64,000 nt of DNA from Dastarcus helophoroides. Its lineage: Eukaryota > Arthropoda > Insecta > Coleoptera > Bothrideridae. The notes beneath the pieces were generated by a model. The model saw nothing but the letters and a program-made list of their open reading frames with translations. It had not been told where the DNA came from and searched no databases. The DNA lies in contig CM053326.1 in assembly GCA_028583605.1 (NCBI GenBank), positions 34,814,931 to 34,878,930 on the forward strand, given 5' to 3'. Both the position numbers and the translations under genes were made by a program. This document shows positions 47,065 to 57,479 of the stretch, in pieces; positions within the stretch are counted from its first letter, which is position 1; every line of letters begins with the position of its first letter.

Positions 47065-48130
47065 ATATTTTTAAAAAAATCAAAATTTTCAACATAAGTA
47101 AAAAAATATCAACAAAAGTGCAAATTTTATAAAAAAAATTCAAAATATTTTAAACAATGTAAATTTTCGCAAAAAATTTCGCCCAGAGTTTTGAAAAGAA
47201 GCGGAAATTTTGGATAGTTTCAATTTTTAGGTCTTAATTTTCAAAAAAGTCAACTTTTTCATTCAAAAGATTTCAAAAACATGTAGTTTTGTATATTTTT
47301 GAGAAAAAGTTGATATTTCGAAAAATCTTGAATTTTTCAAGTAAATAGTTCAAATTTTTAACAAAAAGTAATTATTCAAAAAAAGTTTTGATTCACAAAA
47401 CTCGTATTTGGACAAAAAGTCGAAAATTAAAAAAAAAGTATATATTTTGAAATAGCTACAAACTTTCAGTCAGAATTTTAAGAAAAGGACTAAGTTTTGA
47501 AAAAGAATGTCAATTTTGTTATCTGAATTTGCAAAAAGTTGAAATATTTAAAAAAAGTCAAAATTTTCAGGATATTTGAAAGCTTCAAAAAATGATATTT
47601 TTGAAATTTTTTAAGAAATGGTCAACATTTTCAGAAAAGTCGAATTTTTCAAAAAAGTCAAAATCTACAAAAAAGTCGAAATTTTGACATAAAATTGGAA
47701 ATTTTGAGAAATAATCAAAATTATGAAATTTCGGGAAAGCCGAAATTTTTGAACAAAAAGTCGCAAAATTTTCATAAAATCACGATTTTCATAAGTGTAA
47801 CTTTTTTAAAAATCTTTTTAAAAGGTTCTTTTTAAGAAGATCGAAATTTTCAATACAGTAAATTGGAATTTCGAGAAAAAGTCAAAAATTTTGAGAAATA
47901 ATGAATTATTTTTGAAAGTCGAAGCTAAACTACTAATTAAAAGTCGAATTTAAAAAATAAAGATGAAATTTCATAAAAAATCGAAATTTTGGATTTTCAA
48001 AAAAGTTAAAATTTTCAGAAAAGAAGGTTAAAATTTTAGAAAAAAACAAAATTTTTAAATAATCAAGTTTTGAAAAAGGTAAAATTTTGAAATGTCTAAA
48101 TTTTCAAAAGAGTCGAAATTTTCAATCATA
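47065..48130. repeat. Degenerate AAAAGTC/AAATTTTC low-complexity tract, right part
   Basis: Continuation of the tract at 45600-46700 after the solo LTR, with the same aaaaaagtc and gaaattttga words. It fades near 48130. No coding frame. Confidence 0.7.
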
Positions 48131-49149
48131 AATTGAACATTTTTTCATATCTAATTTTGGTCTTCTATTTTTCATTTTTCCTATTCTATGTAAAATAAAC
48201 TAACCTATTTTTTTGTTAACTGTCATGAGGTGACGTTTTAAATAAATTTAGATATCACGTAGTCATATTTCAAAAACTGTTTCAGAATGTTGTCAACAAG
48301 CAATAAATATTTAAATATTTTGAAACTGGGTCGTAGAAATGTTAAATAAAATGATTAAACATAAAAATAAATGGAAATCTAAAACGTCAAAATTTCCAAA
48401 GAAAATCAAACATTGAAAAAATTGTTCAATTTTGCTCATAAGTGTTACCAATATCAATAAATATTGGTTGCAGCTGTTGTGTGAAAAAAACAGAGATTTT
48501 AAAATAAAATAACTATGGACATTTTCATTTTGTAAGGGTAGGAGGCGCTTCCCTAGCTTCCATAAAAAATACGTCTCTGGTTTTTAGACTCCTTTGACAT
48601 TTCTATGAGGCAGTTAAAAGTAACTGAACCAACTCTTCTGGTGAGAACTTTTTTGCTCATAATTTTAATGAAATATTTTTACCCCCATTTGAAAGAATAT
48701 GTTTTTATCCCCATTTAAAAGAGCATGGAAGGTTATGTAAATGCTTAAAATTTCACTAAAAACTAATGTTGAATTCAGAAGTAATGTGGCTATAAATAGT
48801 TCAACAGAAAAAACGATTCCTGGTAATGTTCAAATCCAGTATATTTTTGAAATAATATGCGCCAAGAAATTTCAGTTCAGATAAATTGTTGATAATTATT
48901 ATATGGAAATATAAATGTAACACTTCTGATTTATAGCAATAAATTAATATTGAATGGCTTTTAAATGGTCATTAAATGTTTGTTTTATATCGAACCCAAT
49001 TTTTTTAGATTTATGATATATATTATGCATATTAATGTGCATATAATTGTAACTATGATGCATATTTAGTTCAAAATCTGCATATAATATACGCATATTT
49101 TGTCAAAAAACCTGTGCATACAATCCGCTCTCTAGTTATAAGTTAATAA

Positions 49150-49470
49150 TGTTGCGTGTTATCGGTTCGAATGATTAACAGTTCGTGAATTGTAACCACT
49201 TTATTTCCAACTGATTTCTGAACAGTACAATTGTAATTCACTAACACTGTTATTAACTTATTCATTGACTATTCATTGATTAATTGAGGGAAAGCGACCG
49301 TCACATATAGGTCTCGCTTCGGGTTCTAGAAGTAACAAGCAGATAAGACTTATCGTTTGCCGAAATTTCTGGAACGCTTATCTGCCGTTCGATTCATTAT
49401 CGCGGCCGCTTCCCCTTATCAAATTTTCTACAAAATTCCTAACTAAATTTTATAATGTCATTTTGTTTCA
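49150..49470 (+). mobile_element. Solo LTR, copy 2 (about 321 bp)
   Basis: Begins TGTTGCGTG, ends TTGTTTCA, and shares long blocks with the copy at 46701: ttatcggttcga, gacttatcgtttgccg, aaatttctggaac, ggccgcttccccttatca. Flanks are ATAA and ATAC, an imperfect 4-bp duplication. More diverged and shorter than copy 1. Confidence 0.68.
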
Positions 49471-49479
49471 ATACTTTAA

Positions 49480-52325
49480 ACAATCAACTTCGTCTTTCAT
49501 TGCATATATTGACAAGTAAAAAAAAAGCACGAGTGTCACTCTATATTTTTCGGTAGATTTATCATCCGACGATCTAGTATATCTAGATTGTTTAATCATT
49601 GTTGCAATAATTATTATTTATATTACCCATTTTAATGACAAGCAGAAAATTGGGAGTTTTTCTTCTTTTTGCGTAGTTTGAGAAGAACGTTAATCACCAG
49701 AAGAAAAAATAACATATAGCTGGATGAGAAGGACAACCTATTTAATATCACCAATAACATTTTACGACTTTCCAGCTACTTTACGAAGAGGCTGCTAAAT
49801 GGGGAAACTTTTATCTGAAAAAACAACTGCAGGTTCTAAACATTTAAAAAGTGACAAAATAACTCGACCGTGACGACACATGAGATCCCAAATCATCTCT
49901 TTCCCCATACATCCGGATATTCTAAAGATCCAAAGGCAGCTCAGGATGGATAAAGTTTGAGGATGTAAAGAATTCGTTTGGCAAATATAACGATTTTTAT
50001 AAGGTTTATGTAACGCCCTCCTTTTACTTATTTTGCTCTTAGGTTGAAATATATCGTTATATTGAAGCGCTATAAAATAGCGGGGAGTTTAAGACTTTCC
50101 TAAGGGAAACAAAACCAATTTATTAAGTGACGTCATGCTATTTGTGAACTTTGAAAGCCAACGAGTAATGGTATCGAGCAATATGGCTCTTTACGTAAAC
50201 GCTCCCCATCACTGTACTTGTTGCATTATGTATACCCTGAATTTCATTAAACCATTAACGTATATTAAATATGGACTTATTGCTCACAATAAAGGGCAAT
50301 TAAAATAATTAACGACGCTTTTCATTGTATTGATTTTAAGAAGCATGAACACGATGGCCATCGATTTGACCAGACCATACAGGCCTGAAAATAATACGCC
50401 TGACAAATGGTTAAAAAATATAATTTAAAAAAATGTATTATGTGCCAAATACCTTACCACCCAGTTTAACACTTTCAAGACTAGAGTGTGAATTGAACGA
50501 AAATAGGCTTAATTTGAAAATATTAGCTCCATTCCTTGTGGCTCTTGTGCCGACAAGCCGCGGCAAAAACGTTCTTCGTAAAATACTGTTTACTGTCCAA
50601 AGTCAGTTAAAGGACTCAATAGGATTCATATATCTTGAGTATCTATATGGCTAGCTAGTGGCTTTAAATTGGAAATATTTACAACAACCGCACCTTACTG
50701 ATGAGGCCAAGAAAAACCGAAAATCGCCTATGGTGGTCGACTGTTTTATTATGAAACGTTTAATTAACAGGAATCAAAGAAAGGGCTCTGTAGTTACTTA
50801 CATCTTTCGCAAAATAAAAGTTAAAGCTTGCTTCATAATTCAAAGTCTGTTGAAAATAGAATCTAAAAGTATTTTCCTTTAAATGTTTGTGTAAAAAATT
50901 TACAGAAATAGATTTTTGAAAGCCATATTTTTTATGAGCCCCCAGCGAGAGATTGGTTTAAAATCCAGTCGAATTATGCCTGCTTTCCATATTTAACGAA
51001 CGAACGGGGCACTAATTAGCCGGTGGACCATAAATAATTTAAAACCAGGTGAATTTTTCGGCGCGAGATGATCGTGCTCTACGAATCGATTAGTGACCTG
51101 GTGTATACTACACGGTTGCTATGGCTACCACTTCGTTTGGGCAGATGGCAAGCATGAGAACAATCTGCATCAAGTGAAACGTACACGAACAAGCTCATAA
51201 CAGGACGCCACAAGTCATAAGCACTCTCGGGATTGGCCACTTGTCATCCCAGAATAATATCCAGTGGTCACATGCTGAATTTTTAAACGTCGAGGGTAGT
51301 CTAATTTGCATGATTTCGTATAAAGGCCATTAAAATTCGAAAAATATCATAATTTGAATAAATTCCTTCATTCTCCTTAGATTAAAACTGAATGGTACGA
51401 AAATATTTGCTCCAGTTATTTAAAAATCCACATGGCAGCTGACAAAAGTAATTTCATTGTGGAGCTAATGGATGTCAATTAAGCAACTACTGTATATTCA
51501 TATATATTTAAAAAAATATATATCACTTATTGCAAATTATTTTTTTGTTTGAAGCTTTTAATTTGAAATAAAGTGGCATTGTTACCATATTTTGGTTTTA
51601 ATTTACATTCAGATGGAATACATTTTTGATCACCACTGTCCTTAATGGTGGCCACTAGTTTACAATAAGAGTCGAGTTATTCTTAATAGTTCATAAACAA
51701 ATCAGCCTTGCTAAATCATTTTATGAACTTTCAATAATCCTGCAACAACATATTGTTCACAATTTTTTAATTTCATCAAATTAACAGCAACTGAAACACT
51801 TGTTTTCAACATTTTCATTATCAACATTAAATAATTTATCGGACATATATCGTTAAAATCAAATTTCTTTTTTTACAATTTTCCAGTTTTTCTAGTTTGA
51901 ACTTGTGTTCCAAATTGAAAGCTTCAGGTTAAAATTTTGATTTAAAAAAATTGAAGGTTTTGATTTAAAAGCTAAAATTAGAAATAAAATCAGACTCCAG
52001 GTTTAATCCTCACATTCGTAAAACGAGTCGACATTTTAAAGCAAAAATAAACTGAAAAGTGTAAGCTTTCATCCTGAAGTTGCGAGAAAAAAAAATTAAA
52101 AATTTCCTTAAACTAGTTTTTATTCTTTTGTCTAAATTTCCACTGTTCATGTAAATGAAAATTCTATTTAGAAAATTCATTATTTTGAACTCTTTCTCAA
52201 TATTTTAATTTAAAGGCGACATTTTAAGAAGTAAATTAAAAATGTTAGGGCTAAACCTGAATATTTAAATTTTTAATTGATTGAGCTTTCAAGTCAGAAT
52301 TTATTTCAAGTAGAATTTTGAGAAA
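49480..52325. other. Intergenic DNA, no gene seen
   Basis: No recognisable domain in any frame. A GC-richer patch at 51060-51270 stands out against its surroundings but shows no open frame or repeat partner; it could be regulatory DNA. Confidence 0.4.
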
Positions 52326-52329
52326 TTGG

Positions 52330-53435
52330 ATGGAGTCGATTCGGCGTTAACTCTCTGATTTATGCTCCAAAACAGGAGAATAACAACATCACTAGGCAAC
52401 ATATCGATAGCGATATCTGCAGCCCGGGGCTGTCCGCAGGGTGGGGTATTGTCACCACTTCTGTGGAGCCTTGTGATGAATGATCTGCTAAGGGTACTAG
52501 AACTAGAAGGATTTAATGCGCAAGGATACGCAGATGACCTTATTAATTAGAAGTAAATTTCCAGGGCCCGTATCAGCATTAATGCAACGGGCACTGAATA
52601 TTACAGAAAGGTGGTGTTCGGCAGAGGGACTAACAGTGAACCCTGCGAAAACCACGATAGTCGCATTAGCTAAAAAAAGGAATCTTAATGACTTAAAGAG
52701 GCCTAGTTTAGGAAGACAAGAAATTCCGCTGAGTAAGGAAGTTAAATATTTGGGACTTACCTTAGATACCAAACTCAGCTACGGTGCTTACGTGAAAAAA
52801 GTTACTGCCAAAGCTACTAAGGCCCTATGGGCCTGTAGAGGCATGATAGGAAAACAATGGGGACTCAGACCAGCGATGGTCCATTGGATATATTCCAAGG
52901 TTGTAGTACCCATAGTAACATAAGGTTCTTTAATCTGGTGGCATAAAGCCAGAAAAAAGGAAAGTGTTATCAGACTAAGCAAGGTACAAAGGTTAGCTTA
53001 CTTAGGAATAACAGAGGCGATGCAAACAACGCCCACTGCAGCCATGGAAGCACTGCTAGGTTTGCCTCCACTTCACCTGGTGGTGGAGGCGGAGGCCCTG
53101 TCAGCAGCCTACAGACTAAAAACAAATGGGTATGGAATGGAATCACCTAGATCAACATCCCATACAGAAATATTCAAGCGGATATGTGCGAACCATGCGC
53201 TAAGAATGCCATCGGACAGAACAAAGAGCATCCCCAAATCTGGATCACAGATGGATCCAAAACAAAAATAAGTATTGGTGCAGGAACAACCAGCAAAGAA
53301 CCAGGGAATGAATTTTACCTAAACCTGGGATCTTTGGCAACCGTATTTCAGGCAGAACCAAAGACAATAGTGGAGACACCCATAAAGGAGGTTCTGGAAT
53401 TTTTTCCAAAAAACGGGCCTGTTATGAGATAATCG
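52330..53435 (+). pseudogene. I/R1-type LINE fragment: RT C-terminus plus RNase H
   Basis: GCPQGGVLSPLLWSLVMNDLL (motif B) and GYADD with the catalytic motif at 52527-52538; a frameshift just after it; then MQRALNITERWC, GLTVNPAKTTIVAL, KEVKYLGLTLD, CRGMIGKQWGL; a stop at 52921; then LGITEAMQTTPTAAMEALLGLPPLHL; then after another shift ITDGSKTKISIGAG and VFQAE, the TDGS and E residues of an RNase H domain. RT followed by RNase H marks the I/R1/LOA group and separates it from the other LINEs here. 5' truncated. Confidence 0.85.
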
Positions 53436-53850
53436 TGGGGGGGCACAATAAGCGTTAGCTTCAGTGCTGCAGGGATGACCGACCCTATTGTAATAATAAT
53501 AAATACAGTGATCGTGTCCAGCAGCCTATATGCAGAAGAATGGAGGATTGTATCGTGAAGGAGGCGTGGGCATATTTATTATTTGTTATAAAACAATGCA
53601 GTTTACTAAACAATACAAAATGTTTCCTAAGCTTAAATAGATTGAAATGATTATTTTGATGATGCTCTCCGTCTTTAAAACAATGTCGTTGCAGACGGTT
53701 AGTTGTATAAAAAAAATGCACGAAATCAACATTTTAGATTTTTTGACTACCAACTAGATGATTTGATTTCAATTTAAAATTTCCTGGTGAAAACGCAAAA
53801 TTTTGGCAACAAAAAAAATGTAAATCCCTCTTTATCTCCCCCTAAATTTT

Positions 53851-53992
53851 GGTGGAACGGACTGGTCCTTGGTTATCTTCAAAAATCGAAATACAAATCC
53901 TATTCCCTGAAACCAGGAAAGATTGAAAAACACAACAAAGGTTGCTCTAAGGCGTTTCGATAGCCAAGCTATCATCTTCAGAGAGATACTAA
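53851..53992 (-). repeat. Family A repeat, single arm (copy 6)
   Basis: Only one arm: ggtggaacggactggtcc, ttggttatcttcaaaaa, tgaaaccaggaaagatt, gttgctctaagg. There is no inverted partner, which shows the arm is the basic unit and the foldback a head-to-head pair of it. Contains the best-preserved family A ribozyme-like core. Confidence 0.72.
53945..53985 (-). ncRNA. Hammerhead-like motif in family A repeat
   Basis: Minus strand: stem I CTCT pairs with AGAG; core CTGAAGA; one extra T; stem II GATAGC-TTG-GCTATC with six perfect pairs; GAAA; stem III CGCC (CGCG in other copies); cleavage dinucleotide TT. Core bases are intact. As in the Penelope family there is one unpaired nucleotide after CTGAAGA. 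Confidence 0.5.
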
Positions 53993-54289
53993 AGTTAAGT
54001 TTACGGTATTTTTGAAGCAAAAAATGGGGACCTAAAAAAACAGGAGCTTGCAAATTTTCAGATGACTTAATTAATAACTGTAGTCGCAATTTAACATAAT
54101 CTATTTTTCTTGCCCTTTTTACGATGGCTGTAGCTTGAAGGAGTTGTTTTTCAGAGCACATGTTTATATAAAAGAAGGTCTTCTTATTTTGATCCCAAAA
54201 CTACACTTCTAAAAAATTTGCATAGAATTTTGAATCACCCTGTATAACATTGGACCTGAGCACTTAAAAAGGATTTGTGGAAATTCATT

Positions 54290-55500
54290 TTCTTCTTTTT
54301 CATGTGCCATGTCCTAACCGAACATTGGCTATCATATTGACTATTATGACTGTTGGCAGCATCTCTAAAGAGTGTTGCACTTGATTTTTGAAACCCCGCA
54401 GGTTTCGAATCCAGGATGTTCTTTTGCGGCCAGGTCCTCTCTTACCCCCTATTTTACCTTGCATAATTAAGTGAAGAGTATTGTAGCGCTCAGGATGTCG
54501 TACTACATCCGCAAAATATTAAAACTTTTTGATTTTAATAGTTTCAATTATCTCGGGTTGTCTATGTATCCGACGAAGAACCTGTCCATTACGGACCCTA
54601 TCGACCCAACTTATGCGTAGCAATCTGCAGTACACCCACCTCTCAAAAGCTTGGAGTTTCTTTAATAGTGTTTCCGTCATTGTCCAGCTTTCTGCCCCAT
54701 ACAGTAAATTCTGGAATATGTAGCATCTTAACTTCAGTTCCATGTTAGTATTTCAACTAAATAACACTTTTCTAATCCGAAAAAACGCCATTCTAGCTTT
54801 CTCGATTCGGATTTTAATCCCGTTGGTCATATCCTAGCTGCTATTTATGTTGGAGCCAATGTAAAGAACATTATCAACTTGCTCAAGGTCGACACCATTA
54901 TCTGTTATTGCTGAGGTAGGATTAGGGTGTTTACTAACAACCATAAATTTCATTTTTAGATTGTTGAGAGTTAATCCATATTCAACGCATAGATTTGTAA
55001 CTTTATCTAATAGCAAGTGCAATTCTGCCGGACTACTGGCTAACAGAACCATATCGTCAGCATATCTGAGGTTATTGATTCTAACTCCATTTACCTTGAT
55101 ACCATAATCAGCTTCATCAAGTGCTTCTCTGAAGATGTGTTCGGAGTATAGGTTAAAAAACAGTGGTGACATAATGCAGCCTTGCCTTATACCCTACGAT
55201 TGCCATTGATTTCGAGATGTTTCGGCCAATTTTGACCTTTGCTTCCTAGTTCCAATAAAGGTTTTTAATTATACGGAGGTCTTTATCGTCAATGCCTCTT
55301 TGTTCTTAAATCTTGAACAATTTGTCATGTTTAACCCTGTCGAACGCTTTTTCAAAGTCAATAATGCACAAATAGACAGAATGCTCGACATCTTTGAACG
55401 AGAACTTCGATGCAGAAATTCACATCTAATGATATAGGATAAAAAGTATATCAGTTTGTCATTTTTAAAATTAAAATGCGAAAATTGGTGTATAGCCTTC
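54290..55500 (-). pseudogene. RTE/craft-like LINE fragment, RT core to C-terminus
   Basis: From the right: YLCIIDFEKAFDRVKHD (motif A, about 55320-55370), a broken stretch, then MSPLFFNLYSEHIF, VNGVRINNLRYADD with YADD at 55053-55064, LLASSPAELHLLLDKV, LTLNNLKMKFMVV; after a frame break NLLYGAESWTMTETLLKKLQAFERW and RLLRISWVDRVRNG (54743-54519); after another, VVRHPERYN, LIMQGKIGGKRGPGRKRTSWIRNLR (about 54510-54390). The last is the typical C-terminal motif of this LINE group. No endonuclease remains. Related in type to the fragment at 1-2000 but covering the complementary part of the element. Confidence 0.87.
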
Positions 55501-55554
55501 TATTTATAATTAAAAATAACTTGTATCATTGTTTTTGGAAACTCGTACTCTTTT

Positions 55555-56600
55555 TTTTATGTTCAATCTACTCGCAAAGGATAACCCTATTATGCCTTTA
55601 AAGCACCGCGAGTAAGATGTGGAAACAAGGATAGGTGCCGATGAATCGCCTTCTTAAACAAGGATAGGTTGTAATTTTTGGAGAAAATTCTGTTCGGTAA
55701 CGAGTTCCATAGCTTGGAAGTTCTGTAGAAGAAATAGCCTCCGTAGACAGAAGTCCTCACTGTGTCAAGCTGGACCGCACAGAAATTTGCTGCCTCCAAC
55801 TATCTTTCATACCTCAAAAATCTTGCCCTTGGGGATCGCCAGTTGAGTGTTGTTGTCTGAAACCATATTGCAGTCCGAAATGATTCTATTCTCCTTCAGA
55901 TATTTGAGAATCTCAATGTTGATAACCTTTTGCATCACTTTAAATATAACGGGCAACAAAGATATAGGGCAATAGTTTTTAGCCAGATTCCTTTTTCCCT
56001 TTTTCGAGACAGGCTGCACCCTGGCAGACTTCCAAATGTTAGGGAATGCACCTCTGTTGTAAGAGAATGTAAACAATTTGCTTAAGACATGAGTCAGCTC
56101 TGGAACGCTCTTATTAAGAACAATAGCAGGGATACCATCAAGGCCAGAAGTTTTCGATGTATCGAGGAGAATCTTCCTGACTGTGCGTTGTCTGAAACCT
56201 TCAGGCATCGAAATGCCAACCTTAGGAAGAATAGGGGGTTTTGAGTCTCGAGAATCAAGGTTGGAATTTTCAGCAAACATTGAGGCTAGCAGGTCAGCCT
56301 TTTCCTTGGAAATAGTCGCAATATTATTGTTGTCATCGAGTAAAGAGGGAAAATTTAAAGAAGTAAAATTCTTTCCAATCGACTTTTCAAATCCCCAAAA
56401 GGACCTGAAACCGTTCGAACAGTTGCCTCTGGCGCATTTTACGATCGAAATCACTTTTTGCCTCGTCAGTAACCTGTTTACAAAAAAGATGGTCCGAGTC
56501 TCGACTGAGGGATAATTTCTCCAACGACGATATACGCGATTTTTGCAGGAGACAGCCAGAGCACATTTTTTGCTAAACCAAGGTTTACTGCAGGCACACT
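55555..56600 (-). pseudogene. CR1/Jockey-type LINE fragment, rearranged (copy 5)
   Basis: The frame 56454-55807 has SFWGFEKSIGKNF, LLDDNNNIATISKEKADLLASMF, SGLDGIPAIVL, NIWKSARVQPVSKKGKRNLAKNY and PISLLPVIFKVMQKVINIEILKYLKENRIIS. It then jumps to the family's extreme C-terminus (55799-55590: TVRTSVYGG, SKLWNSLPNRIF, NYNLSLFKKAIHRHLSLFP). RT motifs A to C are missing between them, so this copy has an internal deletion of about 1 kb relative to the copy at 41485. It ends in the ctactcgcaaagg-type 3' tail. Confidence 0.85.
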
Positions 56601-56844
56601 TTTTTTCGGAATAGGGAATTGATCATTCTATAGCTGTAAAAAAAAGTATGTATGGGAAGTGCGTCATTTTTTAAGTTAGAAACGCGGAAATTGGCCTTCA
56701 ACCTTTTGAAAGTTTTTGCAAAATAATTAGGTACTAATTAAAGGATCTGAGAGTTCTAAAACATAAAAGAGAGGTAATTGAACAGTTCTTACTTTAAACA
56801 ATTTTGTAAATTTATTAAACATGTTGAGAAAAGGTCAAAGAAAA

Positions 56845-57475
56845 AGTTATATGCAAGTAGAATGCAACCCAGACTACAAATTCATGCAGCCCTCCGGGCG
56901 TGTATAGTAAATTAAAGGTAGCTGAACTACCTATACTAGCTATACCTGAACAGTTGAAACACTGCCACCTAGCGAAACGGTTGCTCTCTAAGAAAAAGTG
57001 CCAAGAAGACAAGGATTCTAATGCACAGACCAATAGGTTTGAACATTTATTAGATTCGAAGTTCAAACCTATTGGTCTATGCATTAGAATCCTTGTCTTC
57101 TGGGAACTTTTTCCTAGAAAGCAACCGTTTCGTTAGGTGGCAGTGTTTCAACTGTTGGTAGTTCAGCTACCTGTGATTCACTATACACGTCTGGAGGGCT
57201 GCATGAATTTGTAGTCTAGTTTGCGTACTACTTGCATACGACATTGTTGGCGATGGCCATAGTTTCTCTATGGACCAATAGGTGGTAGTACTAAGAGTCA
57301 CACGCTTGACGTCTCTGAATTTTTTAGTACTTACTTGTCAGAACATTTGTTAGCATTTGAGTTGGATATACCAAACTGACGAGATCTAACAAGATCGAAA
57401 CCGGTATTTGGTTTCCAAACTTCGAATCTAATAAATGTTCAAACCGATTGGTCTGTGCATTAGAAAAAGTTATAG
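56845..57475. repeat. Inverted plus tandem repeat unit bearing a hammerhead (retrozyme/Penelope-terminus-like)
   Basis: Arms 56845-57063 and 57064-57238 are inverted around about 57063 (ctaatgcacagaccaatagg against cctattggtctatgcattag, through to gggctgcatgaatttgtagtct). After the right arm comes unique sequence, a hammerhead ribozyme (57362-57418), then a second same-orientation copy of the start of the arm (57422-57462, ttcgaatctaataaatg, ttggtctgtgcattag). The unit period is therefore about 370 bp. No coding frame. Tandem hammerhead-bearing units are known for Penelope termini and retrozymes. Confidence 0.7.
57362..57418 (+). ncRNA. Type I hammerhead ribozyme
   Basis: All parts of a type I hammerhead are present. 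Outer stem I TTGG (57362-57365) pairs with CCAA (57415-57418); internal loop ATAT against TT; inner stem I ACCAAA (57370-57375) pairs with TTTGGT (57407-57412), six of six. Core CTGACGA at 57376-57382; stem II GATCT/AGATC, five of five, loop AACA; GAAA at 57397-57400; minimal self-complementary stem III CCGG; cleavage predicted after the A of TA at 57405-57406. Short stem III is known for hammerheads of Penelope-like elements and retrozymes, where dimers are thought to form the active state. Activity is inferred. Confidence 0.85.
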
Positions 57476-57479
57476 TAAG

